A stretch of DNA of 64,000 bases, from the NCBI RefSeq assembly GCF_003762905.1, contig NZ_RJKS01000006.1, positions 115,436 through 179,435 on the forward strand, read 5' to 3'. A program made the translations under genes and the position numbers. This DNA is from Curtobacterium sp. ZW137. GTDB lineage: Bacteria; Actinomycetota; Actinomycetes; Actinomycetales; Microbacteriaceae. Each line of letters starts with the position of its first letter. Position 1 is the stretch's first letter. Shown here one piece after another: positions 16,697 to 25,288 of the stretch. The notes beneath the pieces were generated by a model. It was not told where the DNA came from. It searched no databases and worked only from the letters and a program-made list of their open reading frames with translations.

Positions 16697-17776
16697 ATGT
16701 CCCTCGCACTCCGGTCCTCCGGCGGCAACGTCTTCGCCAACGGCAAGCTGCACAAGTCCGTGCCGTGGCTGCTCCTCGTCGGCAGCTGGGTCGCCCTGGC
16801 CCTGGTCTTCGCCCTGCTCAACGCCGGCGGCTCGGTCAAGGACTTCAACGTCGTCGCCGCACTGTTCCTCGGCACGGTCCTCTTCGACGTCCTCATCGTG
16901 GTCGTCTCCCGGATCGTCGAGGGCGGACGCAAGGCCGTCGACCGCCTGGTCACCTCGCTCGTCGTCACCGCCTTCGTCATCGCGGTGCTGCCGCTGGTGT
17001 CGCTGCTCTACACGGTGCTCGCGGACGGGCTCGCCCGGTTCGACGCCGCGTTCTTCACGTACTCGATGCGCGGGGTCATCTCGGTCGGCGGCGGTGCGCT
17101 CCACGCCCTCATCGGCACACTCGAGATCACGCTCTTCGCGGCGCTGATCAGCGTCCCGATCGGCCTGCTCACCTCGATCTACCTCGTCGAGTACGGCCGC
17201 GGGGTCCTGGCACGCGGGATCACCTTCTTCGTCGACGTGATGACGGGCATCCCCTCGATCGTCGCCGGGCTCTTCGCGTACTCGCTCTTCGCGCTGTTCC
17301 TCGGCCCGGGCGCCCGCTTCGGGCTGGTCGGCTCGGTCGCCCTCGCGGTGCTGATGATCCCGATCGTCGTGCGCTCCACCGAAGAGGTGCTGAAGATCGT
17401 CCCGATGGAACTCCGCGAAGCGTCCTACGCCCTCGGGGTGCCGAAGTGGCTCACCATCATCAAGGTCGTCCTCCCCACGTCCCTGGCCGGCATCACGACG
17501 GGTGTCATGCTCGCCATCGCCCGCGTCATCGGCGAGACCGCTCCCCTGCTGGTCACCGCCGGGTTCACCACGAGCATGAACTACGACCTGTTCGGCAACC
17601 CGATGATGACCCTGCCCGTGTTCGCCTACACGCAGTACTCGCAGCAGGGCGCCAACCCGGTACCGTTCGTCGACCGGGCCTGGACCGCCGCACTCGTGCT
17701 CATCCTCATCGTGATGGTCTTGAACCTGCTCGCGCGGTTCATCACCCGTCTCTTCGCCCCCAAGCTGTCGCGCTAG
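16697..17776 (+). CDS. pstA: Phosphate ABC transporter permease
   Basis: PstA is the second membrane subunit. The 359-aa protein is longer than E. coli PstA (296 aa) because two or three extra N-terminal helices precede the transport core ([20 protein letters not shown], and [19 protein letters not shown]). The core has the EAA loop [24 protein letters not shown]. Such N-terminal extensions are common in actinobacterial PstA. It lies between pstC and pstB. Confidence 0.95.
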   Translation: MSLALRSSGGNVFANGKLHKSVPWLLLVGSWVALALVFALLNAGGSVKDFNVVAALFLGTVLFDVLIVVVSRIVEGGRKAVDRLVTSLVVTAFVIAVLPLVSLLYTVLADGLARFDAAFFTYSMRGVISVGGGALHALIGTLEITLFAALISVPIGLLTSIYLVEYGRGVLARGITFFVDVMTGIPSIVAGLFAYSLFALFLGPGARFGLVGSVALAVLMIPIVVRSTEEVLKIVPMELREASYALGVPKWLTIIKVVLPTSLAGITTGVMLAIARVIGETAPLLVTAGFTTSMNYDLFGNPMMTLPVFAYTQYSQQGANPVPFVDRAWTAALVLILIVMVLNLLARFITRLFAPKLSR

Positions 17777-17807
17777 CGCGCGTTCGTCCCCCAGGAAAAG
17801 GAACACC

Positions 17808-18587
17808 GTGTCCAAGCGCATCGAGGTCGACGGCCTCAACGTCTACTACTCGAAGTTCAAGGCGGTCGAGGGCGTCGACATGACGATCGAGCCCCGCACC
17901 GTGACCGCGTTCATCGGCCCGTCCGGCTGCGGCAAGTCGACCTTCCTCCGCACGCTGAACCGCATGCACGAGGTCATCCCCGGCGCCTACGTCGAGGGGT
18001 CGGTCAAGGTCGACGGCGACGACCTGTACGCGCCGGGCGTCGACCCGGTCATCGTCCGCCGCCAGGTCGGCATGGTCTTCCAGCGGCCGAACCCGTTCCC
18101 GACGATGTCCATCAAGGACAACGTGCTCGCGGGCGTGAAGCTCAACAACAAGCGCATCTCCCGCTCCGAGGCCGACGACATCGTCGAGTGTTCTCTGCAG
18201 GGCGCGAACCTCTGGAACGAGGTCAAGGACCGCCTCGACAAGCCCGGCATGGGGCTCTCCGGCGGGCAGCAGCAGCGGCTGTGCATCGCGCGCGCGATCG
18301 CCGTGCAGCCCGACGTGCTCCTGATGGACGAACCCTGCTCGGCGCTCGACCCGATCTCGACCCTGGCGATCGAGGACCTCATCGAGGAGCTCAAGAAGGA
18401 CTTCACGATCGTGATCGTGACGCACAACATGCAGCAGGCGTCCCGCGTCAGCGACAAGACGGCGTTCTTCAACATCGCCGGTACGGGGGCGCCCGGGAAG
18501 CTCATCGAGTTCGACGACACCGCGACGATGTTCTCGAACCCGTCCGTGCAGGCCACCGAGGACTACGTCTCGGGCCGCTTCGGCTGA
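17808..18587 (+). CDS. pstB: Phosphate ABC transporter ATP-binding protein
   Basis: PstB powers phosphate import by ATP hydrolysis. The 259-aa protein has Walker [10 protein letters not shown] (37-45), the PstB-typical [12 protein letters not shown]-loop VFQRPNPFP, signature LSGGQQQR and Walker [27 protein letters not shown] is the switch His. AGGAAAAGGA precedes the GTG at 17808. It is the last gene of pstSCAB and is followed by two long palindromes. Confidence 0.97.
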   Translation: MSKRIEVDGLNVYYSKFKAVEGVDMTIEPRTVTAFIGPSGCGKSTFLRTLNRMHEVIPGAYVEGSVKVDGDDLYAPGVDPVIVRRQVGMVFQRPNPFPTMSIKDNVLAGVKLNNKRISRSEADDIVECSLQGANLWNEVKDRLDKPGMGLSGGQQQRLCIARAIAVQPDVLLMDEPCSALDPISTLAIEDLIEELKKDFTIVIVTHNMQQASRVSDKTAFFNIAGTGAPGKLIEFDDTATMFSNPSVQATEDYVSGRFG

Positions 18588-18623
18588 TCCCGCGGGCGGG
18601 GGGCGGGTGCCCGCTGACCCGGA

Positions 18624-18661
18624 ACGACAACGCCGATGTCGGACGACATCGGCGTTGTCGT
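18624..18661. terminator. First palindrome after pstB
   Basis: Arms of 17 bp (18624-18640 and 18645-18661) enclose GGAC. It lies 36 bp after pstB in a convergent spacer and probably ends pst transcription. Confidence 0.7.
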
Positions 18662-18695
18662 CGTCTGCGGCGGCGCGGGGCCCGCGGACGCAAGG

Positions 18696-18735
18696 AACGA
18701 CGAAGTCGCTGTCGTACGACAGCGACTTCGTCGTT
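18696..18735. terminator. Second, loopless 40-bp palindrome
   Basis: A perfect 20+20-bp palindrome without spacer (centre 18715/18716) lies between pstB and rskA. Perfect symmetry lets it terminate either strand. Three GTCGAGCG repeats follow at about 18738-18772. Confidence 0.7.
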
Positions 18736-18802
18736 CGGAGTCGAGCGATGGAGTCGAGCGACGGCGTCGAGCGCGCTGCCGGAGCAACCCGCCGGCGCCG
18801 CG

Positions 18803-19696
18803 CTACGCGGAAGTGGGGACCGCGACGATCGGGGTCGTCGTCGGCTGCTTCGAGCCGCCGGCGGGCTCGACCGTGATGCCGATCGTCGCACCGCTCGACT
18901 TCGCGCCGCTCAGCACCGCCGAGCGCACACCGCCGTCCACGTCGTTCATGAGACCCGCGGACTCGATCGTGCCGCCGGACTCCTCGGAGCCGATGTACCA
19001 GAGCTCGTACGTCTTGTCCTTCGGCGCAGCCTTGACCCCGTCGAGGATGACGGCGGACTTGCCGAGCTGGTCCGACCACACCACGGTGGCTGTTCCGCCA
19101 CCGGTGACCGGCGACGTGGACCGCTTGAAGTCGGCGGACGCGTAGATCTGGTCGAGGCCGGACGCTGCCTGCGAGGTGCTGGGGCCCGGGCCAGCGTCAC
19201 CGCTGCCGATGACACCGCCGACGCCGAGACCGACGCCGAGGATGATCACGCCGCAAGCAGCCGCCGCGCTGACCATCGCCGCCGGACGCTGGAACCAGCG
19301 ACGGCGAGCAGCGGCACTGGCCGCACCACCACCGGAGGTGACCGACGTGACGGAGGCGTTGGGCCCCTCCGGTCCGGAGTCGGAGCCGGCCGCGTGCCGG
19401 GCCGCAGCAGGTGCGGACGACGGAGCCGGTGCTGCGACCGGTGCCGGGTCCGCGGCGACCTGCGGGGTCGTCTGGATGGCGGCCATCAGGGCTGCCTTCA
19501 TCGACGCGGGGGGTTCGATCGGTTCGACCGCGTAGGCGAGTGCCCGTGCGGTCTCGGCGAGCGAGTCGGCCTCGGCGAGAAGCTCCGGGGACGCAGCGAG
19601 TACCGCTTCGACCTCGCGACGCTCGGCGTCGCTGAGGGCATCGAGTGCGTGGGACCCGGTCATGAGTGCAGGGTCGTCGTGCCGGTCGGTGGTCAT
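18803..19696 (-). CDS. rskA: RskA-type anti-sigma factor
   Basis: RskA holds sigma K inactive at the membrane until it is degraded by regulated proteolysis. The 297-aa protein has an N-terminal zinc-less anti-sigma domain (GSHALDALSDAERREVEAVL, residues 14-33) and an Ala/Pro-rich linker. One membrane helix follows (about 140-163, ACGVIILGVGLGVGGVIG). The outer RskA domain contains YELWYIGSEESGG and GITVEPAGGS. It overlaps sigK by 4 bp, so the pair is made together. Confidence 0.93.
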   Translation of the reverse strand: MTTDRHDDPALMTGSHALDALSDAERREVEAVLAASPELLAEADSLAETARALAYAVEPIEPPASMKAALMAAIQTTPQVAADPAPVAAPAPSSAPAAARHAAGSDSGPEGPNASVTSVTSGGGAASAAARRRWFQRPAAMVSAAAACGVIILGVGLGVGGVIGSGDAGPGPSTSQAASGLDQIYASADFKRSTSPVTGGGTATVVWSDQLGKSAVILDGVKAAPKDKTYELWYIGSEESGGTIESAGLMNDVDGGVRSAVLSGAKSSGATIGITVEPAGGSKQPTTTPIVAVPTSA

Positions 19697-20292
19697 GACG
19701 TCACCCCCATCTCGTCGCGGAGTCGGATCATCCCGTCACGGAGACGGGTCTTCACGGTGCCGATCGGCACCCCGAGCTGTTCGGCCATCTCGCTGTGCGA
19801 GTAACCGCCGTAGTAGGCCAGCTGCACTGCCTGGCGCTGGAACTCCGTCAGCCGCCCGAGGGCCCGGCTGACGCGTTCGTGTTCGATCCGGATCTCCACG
19901 GACTCGGAGACCTGGTCGAAGCCGGACTCGAAGTCGCGGATGCCGATCTTCGTGTCCCGGTCGCGGGAGGACTGCGCGGCGCGGACCCGGTCAACCGCAC
20001 GGCGGTGGGCCATCGTCAGCACCCAGCTGGCGGCGCTGCCGCGAGCGGTGTCGAACTTGGCGGCCTGCTGCCAGACCTCGAGGAAGACCTCTTGCGCCAC
20101 CTCTTCGGACTGGGCGCGGTCCTTCAGGAGCCGCGTGATGAGTCCGAGGACACGACCGGAGAGTTCGTCGTAGAGCTCCGAGAAGGCCTGCTGGTCGCCC
20201 TGGGCGACGCGGAGGAGGAGGGAATCCGGCGATGCGGGTGCTGGCTCAGCAGAGCTCCAGCCGTCCGTGTCGCGTTCCACAAGTGCAAGCAT
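19693..20292 (-). CDS. sigK: ECF sigma factor SigK
   Basis: SigK is an extracytoplasmic-function sigma factor controlled by RskA. I take the ATG at 20292 (199 aa) because AAGGAGGAAAG lies 6-16 nt upstream; longer in-frame starts lack such a site. Sigma region 2 spans ELYDELSGRVLGLITRLL to MAHRRAVDRVR. Region 4 spans LTEFQRQAVQLAYYGG to GTVKTRLRDGMIRLR. The 35-aa N-terminal part is poorly conserved. Likely stress regulon in Microbacteriaceae, but its targets cannot be read from here. Confidence 0.94.
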   Translation of the reverse strand: MLALVERDTDGWSSAEPAPASPDSLLLRVAQGDQQAFSELYDELSGRVLGLITRLLKDRAQSEEVAQEVFLEVWQQAAKFDTARGSAASWVLTMAHRRAVDRVRAAQSSRDRDTKIGIRDFESGFDQVSESVEIRIEHERVSRALGRLTEFQRQAVQLAYYGGYSHSEMAEQLGVPIGTVKTRLRDGMIRLRDEMGVTS

Positions 20293-20612
20293 TGCAGACT
20301 TTCCTCCTTCCGGTTCTCGGGGGTCCGACATACGCGTCAGGCGCTGCCGGGAACTGGGACGGGGTCTCCCGCGCGACTCGCAGGGAATTACTCCGGCCGG
20401 GTGAGCCGGGTCGAGTCGCACGGGAGGACCTTCGCCGTGTGACGACCCATGGGATCTTCGTCACACGCTGATGATTCGGCACCCTCGCCCGGTCGGATTG
20501 CCCGGGCTCCCGGATTTCTCGTCGCGGGTCCTACAGCGCCGTCTCGCCGCCGCGCCCGGCGGTCCGGTGTCCACCGAGAGTGAACAGGGGCGCGCGCACG
20601 GCTCGCGTCTCG
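20293..20612. other. Gene-free spacer upstream of sigK
   Basis: About 320 bases hold no supported gene. The proximal part is the sigK leader with its strong ribosome site. I see no clear -35/-10 for an ECF or housekeeping sigma factor. Open frames here are short or have no start signal. Confidence 0.5.
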
Positions 20613-20618
20613 TAGAAT
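20613..20618 (+). promoter_or_regulatory. Putative -10 for a small RNA
   Basis: TAGAAT sits about 9 bases before an 11-bp stem that opens a compact foldable segment. It reads away from sigK and no coding gene lies downstream on this strand for 900 bp. No -35 is recognisable. Confidence 0.45.
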
Positions 20619-20624
20619 CGATCT

Positions 20625-20712
20625 CGCCGGGCCGCAGCAAGCCCCGGGCTCCAAAATTCGCCGCTTCGAGCGGCCTCGCGCCGAGAGGCGCTTCTGCGGC
20701 CCGGTTTTTCTC
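20625..20712 (+). ncRNA. Candidate structured small RNA with intrinsic terminator
   Basis: An 11-bp perfect outer stem (20627-20637 with 20694-20704) encloses two internal hairpins. The first is a 6-bp stem with a UCG triloop (20660-20674). The second is a 5-bp stem capped by a GAGA tetraloop (20678-20691). The outer stem is followed at once by TTTTTCTCT. A -10-like TAGAAT lies at 20613. The fold, the U-tract and the absence of any plus-strand gene to terminate suggest an independent RNA of about 85-90 nt. I cannot match it to a known family. It could instead be a decayed terminator. Confidence 0.5.
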
Positions 20713-20721
20713 TGCCCTCTT

Positions 20722-20748
20722 CCGGCGTTCCGGCGTTCCGGCGTTCCG
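20722..20748. repeat. 8-bp tandem repeat (CGGCGTTC)
   Basis: CGGCGTTC repeats about three times in direct succession just after the candidate sRNA. It is followed by the GGGAGGCTCGG motif (20752-20762) found in other spacers. Confidence 0.55.
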
Positions 20749-20798
20749 GCCGGGAGGCTCGGTCCGGCTCCGACGCGCCACCCGCGTCCGGCTCGGGA

Positions 20799-21428
20799 TC
20801 AGTCCAGGGCGTCGCGTCGCCAGAGCGCAGCAGCTGCGGACAGGTCCTCGGCGAGCTCGGCCAGGCGGAACGCCCGGACCGTCAGCACGCTGGCCCGTTC
20901 CTCGGCGGTGAGGTCGGAGTCGTCCGCGACGCTCGTCGCCCCCGCCGCCGCGAGCCGGCAGAACGCCGCACCGCGGTCGAGCGCCACGGCGAAGTCACCC
21001 GTGTAGAGGCCGTGCAGGATGCTGTCCGCGAGCGTCAGGATCTCCGCAGGGCCGGTCGGCTGCTCGGCGCCGGCGACGGCCTGGTCGATCGTGCCGATGC
21101 GCTCCGTGCCGCGGGTGAAGAGGTACGCGATCTCGTCCGGGTTCTGCCGGATCACCGTGCGCATCAGGTAGATCCGCCACAGCGCACCCGGGAGCGTGTG
21201 CGCCCCGACGCGTGCCCACAGCTCGGCGACCGCCTCGATGCCGTGCACGTCCGTGTAGGTGACCAGACGCTCGACGACCGCCGGGTCCGGGTCCTGCCGC
21301 ACGCGGTGGAGCAGCGCGTTCGCGGTCTCGTGCGCGACACGGTTCACGAGCGCGGGGTCCTCGCCGCCCTTGATGGCGGCGAACTCGGCGTCGGTGAAGT
21401 GGACTGGACGGTGGTGATCGCGAGGCAC
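20799..21428 (-). CDS. Conserved actinobacterial protein of unknown function
   Basis: A 209-aa mostly helical soluble protein starts at a GTG (21428) as MPRDHHRPVHFTDAEFAAIK. The segments KGGEDPALVNRVAHETANALL and LPGALWRIYLMRTVIRQ are, from memory, shared by an actinobacterial family sometimes mislabelled as an RNA polymerase subunit. There are no catalytic motifs that I recognise. TACACT lies six bases before the GTG, so the mRNA is probably leaderless. It stands alone, divergent from a small membrane-protein gene. Confidence 0.7.
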   Translation of the reverse strand: MPRDHHRPVHFTDAEFAAIKGGEDPALVNRVAHETANALLHRVRQDPDPAVVERLVTYTDVHGIEAVAELWARVGAHTLPGALWRIYLMRTVIRQNPDEIAYLFTRGTERIGTIDQAVAGAEQPTGPAEILTLADSILHGLYTGDFAVALDRGAAFCRLAAAGATSVADDSDLTAEERASVLTVRAFRLAELAEDLSAAAALWRRDALD

Positions 21429-21554
21429 CGCAGCAGTGTAGGCGTCGCCGGTGACACGCCCGCCGTTCCTGTGCCCCGAACACGGGCCGCCCCCGTCGGG
21501 TACCGTTCTCCGGCGAGGGAGGCACTCCTCCCGGACGTGAAAGAGAGGACCCTC

Positions 21555-21716
21555 ATGAACGCCCTGCTCATCATCCTGGCCGTGATCGCCGTCATCCTGC
21601 TGTTCGTCGGCGGGTTCGCAGCGAGCCTGAAGTTCCTGCTCTGGGTCGGTGTCGTGCTGCTCGTCATCGCGATCATCGCCTGGCTGCTGCGGACACTGAC
21701 CGGTCGCCGGAGCTGA
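21555..21716 (+). CDS. 53-aa two-helix membrane protein
   Basis: The ATG at 21555 is preceded by AGAGAGGA and encodes a 53-aa hydrophobic protein with two helices: LLIILAVIAVILLFVGGFAAS and FLLWVGVVLLVIAIIAWLL. It ends in basic RTLTGRRS. Such small proteins are common and conserved in Microbacteriaceae, with no known function. A TACCGT at about 21498-21503 could be its -10. Confidence 0.65.
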   Translation: MNALLIILAVIAVILLFVGGFAASLKFLLWVGVVLLVIAIIAWLLRTLTGRRS

Positions 21717-21770
21717 CGCACCGCACCTCGGTCTGACCTGGAGGCCCTCGCCCGCTAACCTTGCGGGTGA

Positions 21771-21843
21771 GGGCCTCTAGCTCAGTTGGTAGAGCACCGG
21801 ACTTTTAATCCGAGGGTCGTGGGTTCGAGCCCCACGGGGCCCA
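21771..21843 (+). tRNA. tRNA-Lys(UUU)
   Basis: A complete 73-nt cloverleaf is present. The acceptor arm GGGCCTC pairs with GGGGCCC with one G-U pair, and the discriminator is A21843. The D arm is GCTCAGTTGGTAGAGC. The anticodon loop CTTTTAA has TTT at 21804-21806. The T arm is GTGGG-TTCGAGC-CCCAC. The 3' CCA is not encoded, so it must be added by the nucleotidyltransferase. Confidence 0.97.
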
Positions 21844-22024
21844 CCTTCGTCGCCGTCGTCGCCACCTCGGGGTACAAGTGCTCCTCAGGCTGCTCATGGC
21901 AAGCGCACTGCACAGTTCAGGTCCCGTTCAGCGGACTGTTGGGGTGCCGCCGATAGTGTCGTTCCCGGATCCACTCCTCGTGGGTCACGAGCACCACCTG
22001 GAACGACAACGAACGGGGTACACC

Positions 22025-22345
22025 GTGATCGAGCACATCGACGCCACGCAGACCAGCACCACCGGTGACGCGCGCCGCATCGTGGAGCTCGCCGCAGCGA
22101 CCGGCACCACCATGAGCGACCAGCTGCTGCTGGACACGCTCCGCCGAAACGCGCAGGTCACGACCCGTCACATCCGCAAGGACTTCGCCGAGGTCGCCAC
22201 CGGCTCGAGCGTGCTCGGCTACGTGTGCCGACAGCGCAAGCAGTTCATCGCCCTCCGCGGGGACGACCCGGCCTGGGCCCAGGAGATCGGCCGCTACGAC
22301 TCCGAGTCGCTCGCGGTCGAAGCCCTGCGCATGCGCCGCGGCTGA
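22025..22345 (+). CDS. Small orphan protein
   Basis: This 106-aa frame starts at a GTG (22025), reading VIEHIDATQTSTTGD. The frame extends upstream to 21878, but that part has tRNA-trailer composition and no start signal. A central stretch MSDQLLLDTLRRNAQVTTRHIRKDF is likely helical and RKQFIALRGDD is basic. No family is recognised and no promoter or clear ribosome site is seen. Codon use resembles neighbours. Confidence 0.5.
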   Translation: MIEHIDATQTSTTGDARRIVELAAATGTTMSDQLLLDTLRRNAQVTTRHIRKDFAEVATGSSVLGYVCRQRKQFIALRGDDPAWAQEIGRYDSESLAVEALRMRRG

Positions 22346-22357
22346 CGACCGGCCGGC

Positions 22358-23290
22358 TCAGGACCAGACACGGCGGATCCCCCACGAGCCCGTCCAGGTC
22401 TCGTCGGGCTCCAGCCAGCGGAGACCCTCGCCCGAGTTGAGGGCGTCGGCCGGCGCGGTCATCGGTTCGACCGCGACCGCCAGCCCCTTGCCGTCGCCAC
22501 GGGGGAACTCCCGTGACGTGAACACCTGGACGTAGGGGAACGAGGCGTCCTGCCAGAGCTGGACACCATCGCCCTCCGGTCCGTGCATCGTCGTCCGGCG
22601 GATGCCCTCGGCGTCCGCCGCGACGTCCGTGTACGCGGTGTCGAGGTCCGAGTCGCCCGCCCGTCGCCCGGCCCGCAGATCGAGGTCCGTGCCGTCGACG
22701 GGCTCGGTGCCGTTCGGGATCTTCTTGTCGTCGACGGTGAACGCCGTGGCGGCGTCGAGCGTCACGACGAGGTCCTCAGCGGGGGTGTCGCCGGCGCGGA
22801 GGTAGGGATGGGCTCCGACCGCGAACGGGGCGCTGACGCCCGAACGGTTCGTGATCTCGTGGGTGATGCGGATCCCGTCGTCCACCAGCTCGTGGTGCAC
22901 CCGGGTCTCGAGGGTGAACGGCCAGCCGTGCTGCGGGTGGATCGTGGCTTCCTGCAGCACGCTCGTCTCCGTCTGGGTCACGACGCGGTACGGCGAGAAC
23001 CGGAGCAACCCGTGCGAGGCGTTGCCGTACTTCGGCTCCGAGATGTCGAGCTGCTGCCGCTTGCCCTCGTGCTCCCAGGCTCCCCCGGCGACGCGGTTCG
23101 GCCACGGGACGAGCACGATGCCGTTCGCGCCCGCAGGGGCCTCCGACGCCGGGAAGGGCTCGGTCAGGTCGAAGCCGGCGACGCGGAGTTCGCGGATGCC
23201 CGCGGCGACCTCGGTGACGATCGCCTCGACGACCCCGTCCGGGCCGGCGTGACGGAGGTGGTACTGGCCCCCGGTGGGTGCTGCGGTCAT
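22358..23290 (-). CDS. Aldose 1-epimerase (galactose mutarotase-like)
   Basis: This enzyme interconverts alpha and beta anomers of aldoses and provides alpha-galactose for GalK. The 310-aa protein shows LVPWPNRVAGG, NASHGLLRFSPY with a catalytic-type His, and FAVGAHPYLRAG (second conserved His), as in the GalM family. The Glu near AVAVEPMTAPADALN is the probable general base. It overlaps the deoR-like gene by 4 bp and lies beside galTK, so galactose use is the likely role. Specificity is not proven. Confidence 0.88.
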   Translation of the reverse strand: MTAAPTGGQYHLRHAGPDGVVEAIVTEVAAGIRELRVAGFDLTEPFPASEAPAGANGIVLVPWPNRVAGGAWEHEGKRQQLDISEPKYGNASHGLLRFSPYRVVTQTETSVLQEATIHPQHGWPFTLETRVHHELVDDGIRITHEITNRSGVSAPFAVGAHPYLRAGDTPAEDLVVTLDAATAFTVDDKKIPNGTEPVDGTDLDLRAGRRAGDSDLDTAYTDVAADAEGIRRTTMHGPEGDGVQLWQDASFPYVQVFTSREFPRGDGKGLAVAVEPMTAPADALNSGEGLRWLEPDETWTGSWGIRRVWS

Positions 23291-24126
23291 GCGCTGTGGT
23301 TCCTTCCCGATGTGGTGCCGTCGGCCACGACGACCTCGACCCCGGCGGCGCGCACCAGCTCGACGAGCTCGGGTGGCGCTTCCGCGGTCACGATGACGTC
23401 GATGTCCTCGAGGCCGCTGACGACCCCGATGTGGGCGCGCCCGAACTTCGAGCCGTCCGCCACCACGACGGTACGCCCGGCAGCGGCCCGGAGCATCCGC
23501 TTCGCCTCGGTCTCGGGCAGGTTGACGTTCGTCAGGCCGTGCTCGACGTCGACGCCCGTGCCGCCGAGGAACACCACGTCGGCGGCGATCATGGGCAGGA
23601 CAGCGCCGTTGAACGGCGCGACGAGGGAGTGCTGCAGCGGCCGGAGCGTGCCGCCGGTGACGATCACGGTGAAGCGGGGCACGGCCCGTTCGAGCGCGAG
23701 GGCCGTGGTGAGCGAGTTCGTGACGACGGTGACGCCGACCAGGTCGTCCCGGGCGACGAGCGCCTCGGCGACCGCGGCGGGTGTCGTGCCCACGTCGAGG
23801 ACCACACACTGTCCGGAGCGGACGAGCGCGGCGGCGGCGCGGCCGATGGCGGCCTTCGCCACCTGCTGCTCGACGGCGGTCTCCTCGAAGGGCCGCTCGG
23901 GCGAACCCGCACCGAGCCGGACGGCACCGCCGTGCACCCGCCTGAGCCGTGCCTCCCGGTCGAGGACCGCGAGGTCCTGTCGGACCGTCACCTCGCTCGT
24001 GCCGAGTGCGGCTGCCAAGGCGGCGGTGCGGACCATGCCGGGGGCGCCGTCGACGATCGTGACGATGCGGTCCTGCCGCAGCGGCGCCGGCATCGTGCCG
24101 GCGAGGAAGAGGTCGTCATCGCTCAC
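23287..24126 (-). CDS. DeoR-family sugar-responsive repressor
   Basis: DeoR/GlpR-type repressors bind a sugar phosphate in a C-terminal ribose-isomerase-like domain. The 279-aa protein has an N-terminal HTH (about 15-70; RQDRIVTIVDGAPGMVRTAAL, VTVRQDLAVLDREARLRRVHGGA). The effector domain begins VLDVGTTPAAVAEAL and includes GVDVEHGLTNVNLPETEAKRM. The GTG start at 24126 faces galT, with four operator-like half-sites between. It probably represses galTK and itself in response to a galactose metabolite. Confidence 0.9.
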   Translation of the reverse strand: MSDDDLFLAGTMPAPLRQDRIVTIVDGAPGMVRTAALAAALGTSEVTVRQDLAVLDREARLRRVHGGAVRLGAGSPERPFEETAVEQQVAKAAIGRAAAALVRSGQCVVLDVGTTPAAVAEALVARDDLVGVTVVTNSLTTALALERAVPRFTVIVTGGTLRPLQHSLVAPFNGAVLPMIAADVVFLGGTGVDVEHGLTNVNLPETEAKRMLRAAAGRTVVVADGSKFGRAHIGVVSGLEDIDVIVTAEAPPELVELVRAAGVEVVVADGTTSGRNHSA

Positions 24127-24134
24127 CCGAGTAG

Positions 24135-24169
24135 TTTCGTCTGCTTCCGATCACTTTCGCAATGCTTCG
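24135..24169. promoter_or_regulatory. Four-site operator between deoR-like gene and galT
   Basis: TTTCG (24135), TTCCG (24145), TTTCG (24155) and CTTCG (24165) recur at exactly 10 nt, one helical turn. DeoR/GlpR-family operators are often TTTCG-like direct repeats. The site lies between divergent promoters, and galT -10 TACGAT (24179-24184) follows. Confidence 0.6.
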
Positions 24170-24190
24170 TTCGCCCGCTACGATGGATCG

Positions 24191-25288
24191 GTGATCACCA
24201 AGCGCGCGACGAAGCTCGCGGACGGCCGCGACCTCATCTACTTCGACGATGCGGACACGCAGCTGCCCGCCGAGCGTCGCATCGACGAGCGCATGCTCGA
24301 CCCCCGGCCCGAGACGGCCCGGATGCGACAGGACGTCCTCACGGGCGAGTGGGTGTCGATCGCGAGCAGCCGCCAGAACCGTGTCTTCCTGCCCCCGGCC
24401 GACCAGGACCCGCTCGCGCCGCAGTCCGACGCGAACCCGTCGGAGATCCCGAGCCGGTACGACGTCGCCGTGTTCGAGAACCGGTCGCCGTCCTTCGGCC
24501 CCGCCCTGCAGGCGGACGACGCTCCGGGTTCGCTCGGCGACCTGACGGACGTCGGGCTCAACCGGACGTTCCGCTCGGTCGGCCGGTGCGAAGTCGTGTG
24601 CTTCTCACCGGAGACCTCCGGCTCGTTCGCGTCGATCTCCGAGTCGCGGGCGCGCACCGTCGTCGAAGCCTGGGCGGACCGCACCGCGGCGCTCTCCGCG
24701 ATGCCCGGCATCCAGCAGGTGTTCCCGTTCGAGAACCGCGGCGAAGCGATCGGCGTGACGCTGCACCACCCGCACGGGCAGATCTACGCCTACCCCTACG
24801 TCACGCCGCGCACGCAGCGGCTGCTCGACTCGATCGAGCGTTTCGGGCCCGACCTGTTCGAGCAGCACCTGGCGAACGAGCGTGCCTCGGAGCGGGTGGT
24901 CCTCGCCGGCGAGCACTTCACCGCGTTCGTGCCGTTCGCCGCGCGCTGGCCGATCGAGATCCACATGCTGCCGCACCGTCACGTGCCGGACTTCGCCGGG
25001 CTGACCGACGCCGAGAAGGACGAGCTCGCGCACATGCACCTCCGCCTCACCCGCGGCATGGACCAGCTCTACGGGGACCCGACGCCCTACATCGCCGCGT
25101 GGCACCAGGCGCCCGTGCACACCGCACGCGACACCGTGCGGTTGATGCTGCAGATCACCTCGCCGCGTCGGGCGGCGGACAAGTTGAAGTTCCTGGCCGG
25201 CAGTGAAGCCGCCATGGGCGCCTGGATCGGGGACCTCGTGCCCGAGAAGGCGGCCGAGTTCATCCGAGGAGGGATCGAGCGCGCATGA
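24191..25288 (+). CDS. galT: Galactose-1-phosphate uridylyltransferase
   Basis: GalT swaps UMP between UDP-glucose and galactose 1-phosphate in the Leloir pathway. The GTG at 24191 gives 365 aa. TACGAT lies six bases upstream, which implies a leaderless mRNA. Motifs include MRQDVLTGEWVSIAS, FENRGEAIGVTLHHPHGQIYAYP with the active HPH at about 193-195, and AHMHLRLTRGMDQLY. Its stop overlaps galK by 4 bp. Confidence 0.95.
   Translation: MITKRATKLADGRDLIYFDDADTQLPAERRIDERMLDPRPETARMRQDVLTGEWVSIASSRQNRVFLPPADQDPLAPQSDANPSEIPSRYDVAVFENRSPSFGPALQADDAPGSLGDLTDVGLNRTFRSVGRCEVVCFSPETSGSFASISESRARTVVEAWADRTAALSAMPGIQQVFPFENRGEAIGVTLHHPHGQIYAYPYVTPRTQRLLDSIERFGPDLFEQHLANERASERVVLAGEHFTAFVPFAARWPIEIHMLPHRHVPDFAGLTDAEKDELAHMHLRLTRGMDQLYGDPTPYIAAWHQAPVHTARDTVRLMLQITSPRRAADKLKFLAGSEAAMGAWIGDLVPEKAAEFIRGGIERA

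Noticed and set aside
21743..21765. Short inverted sequence just before tRNA-Lys as a possible att site
   Set aside because: No integrase, direct repeat or mobile genes are near, so nothing supports an integrated element.
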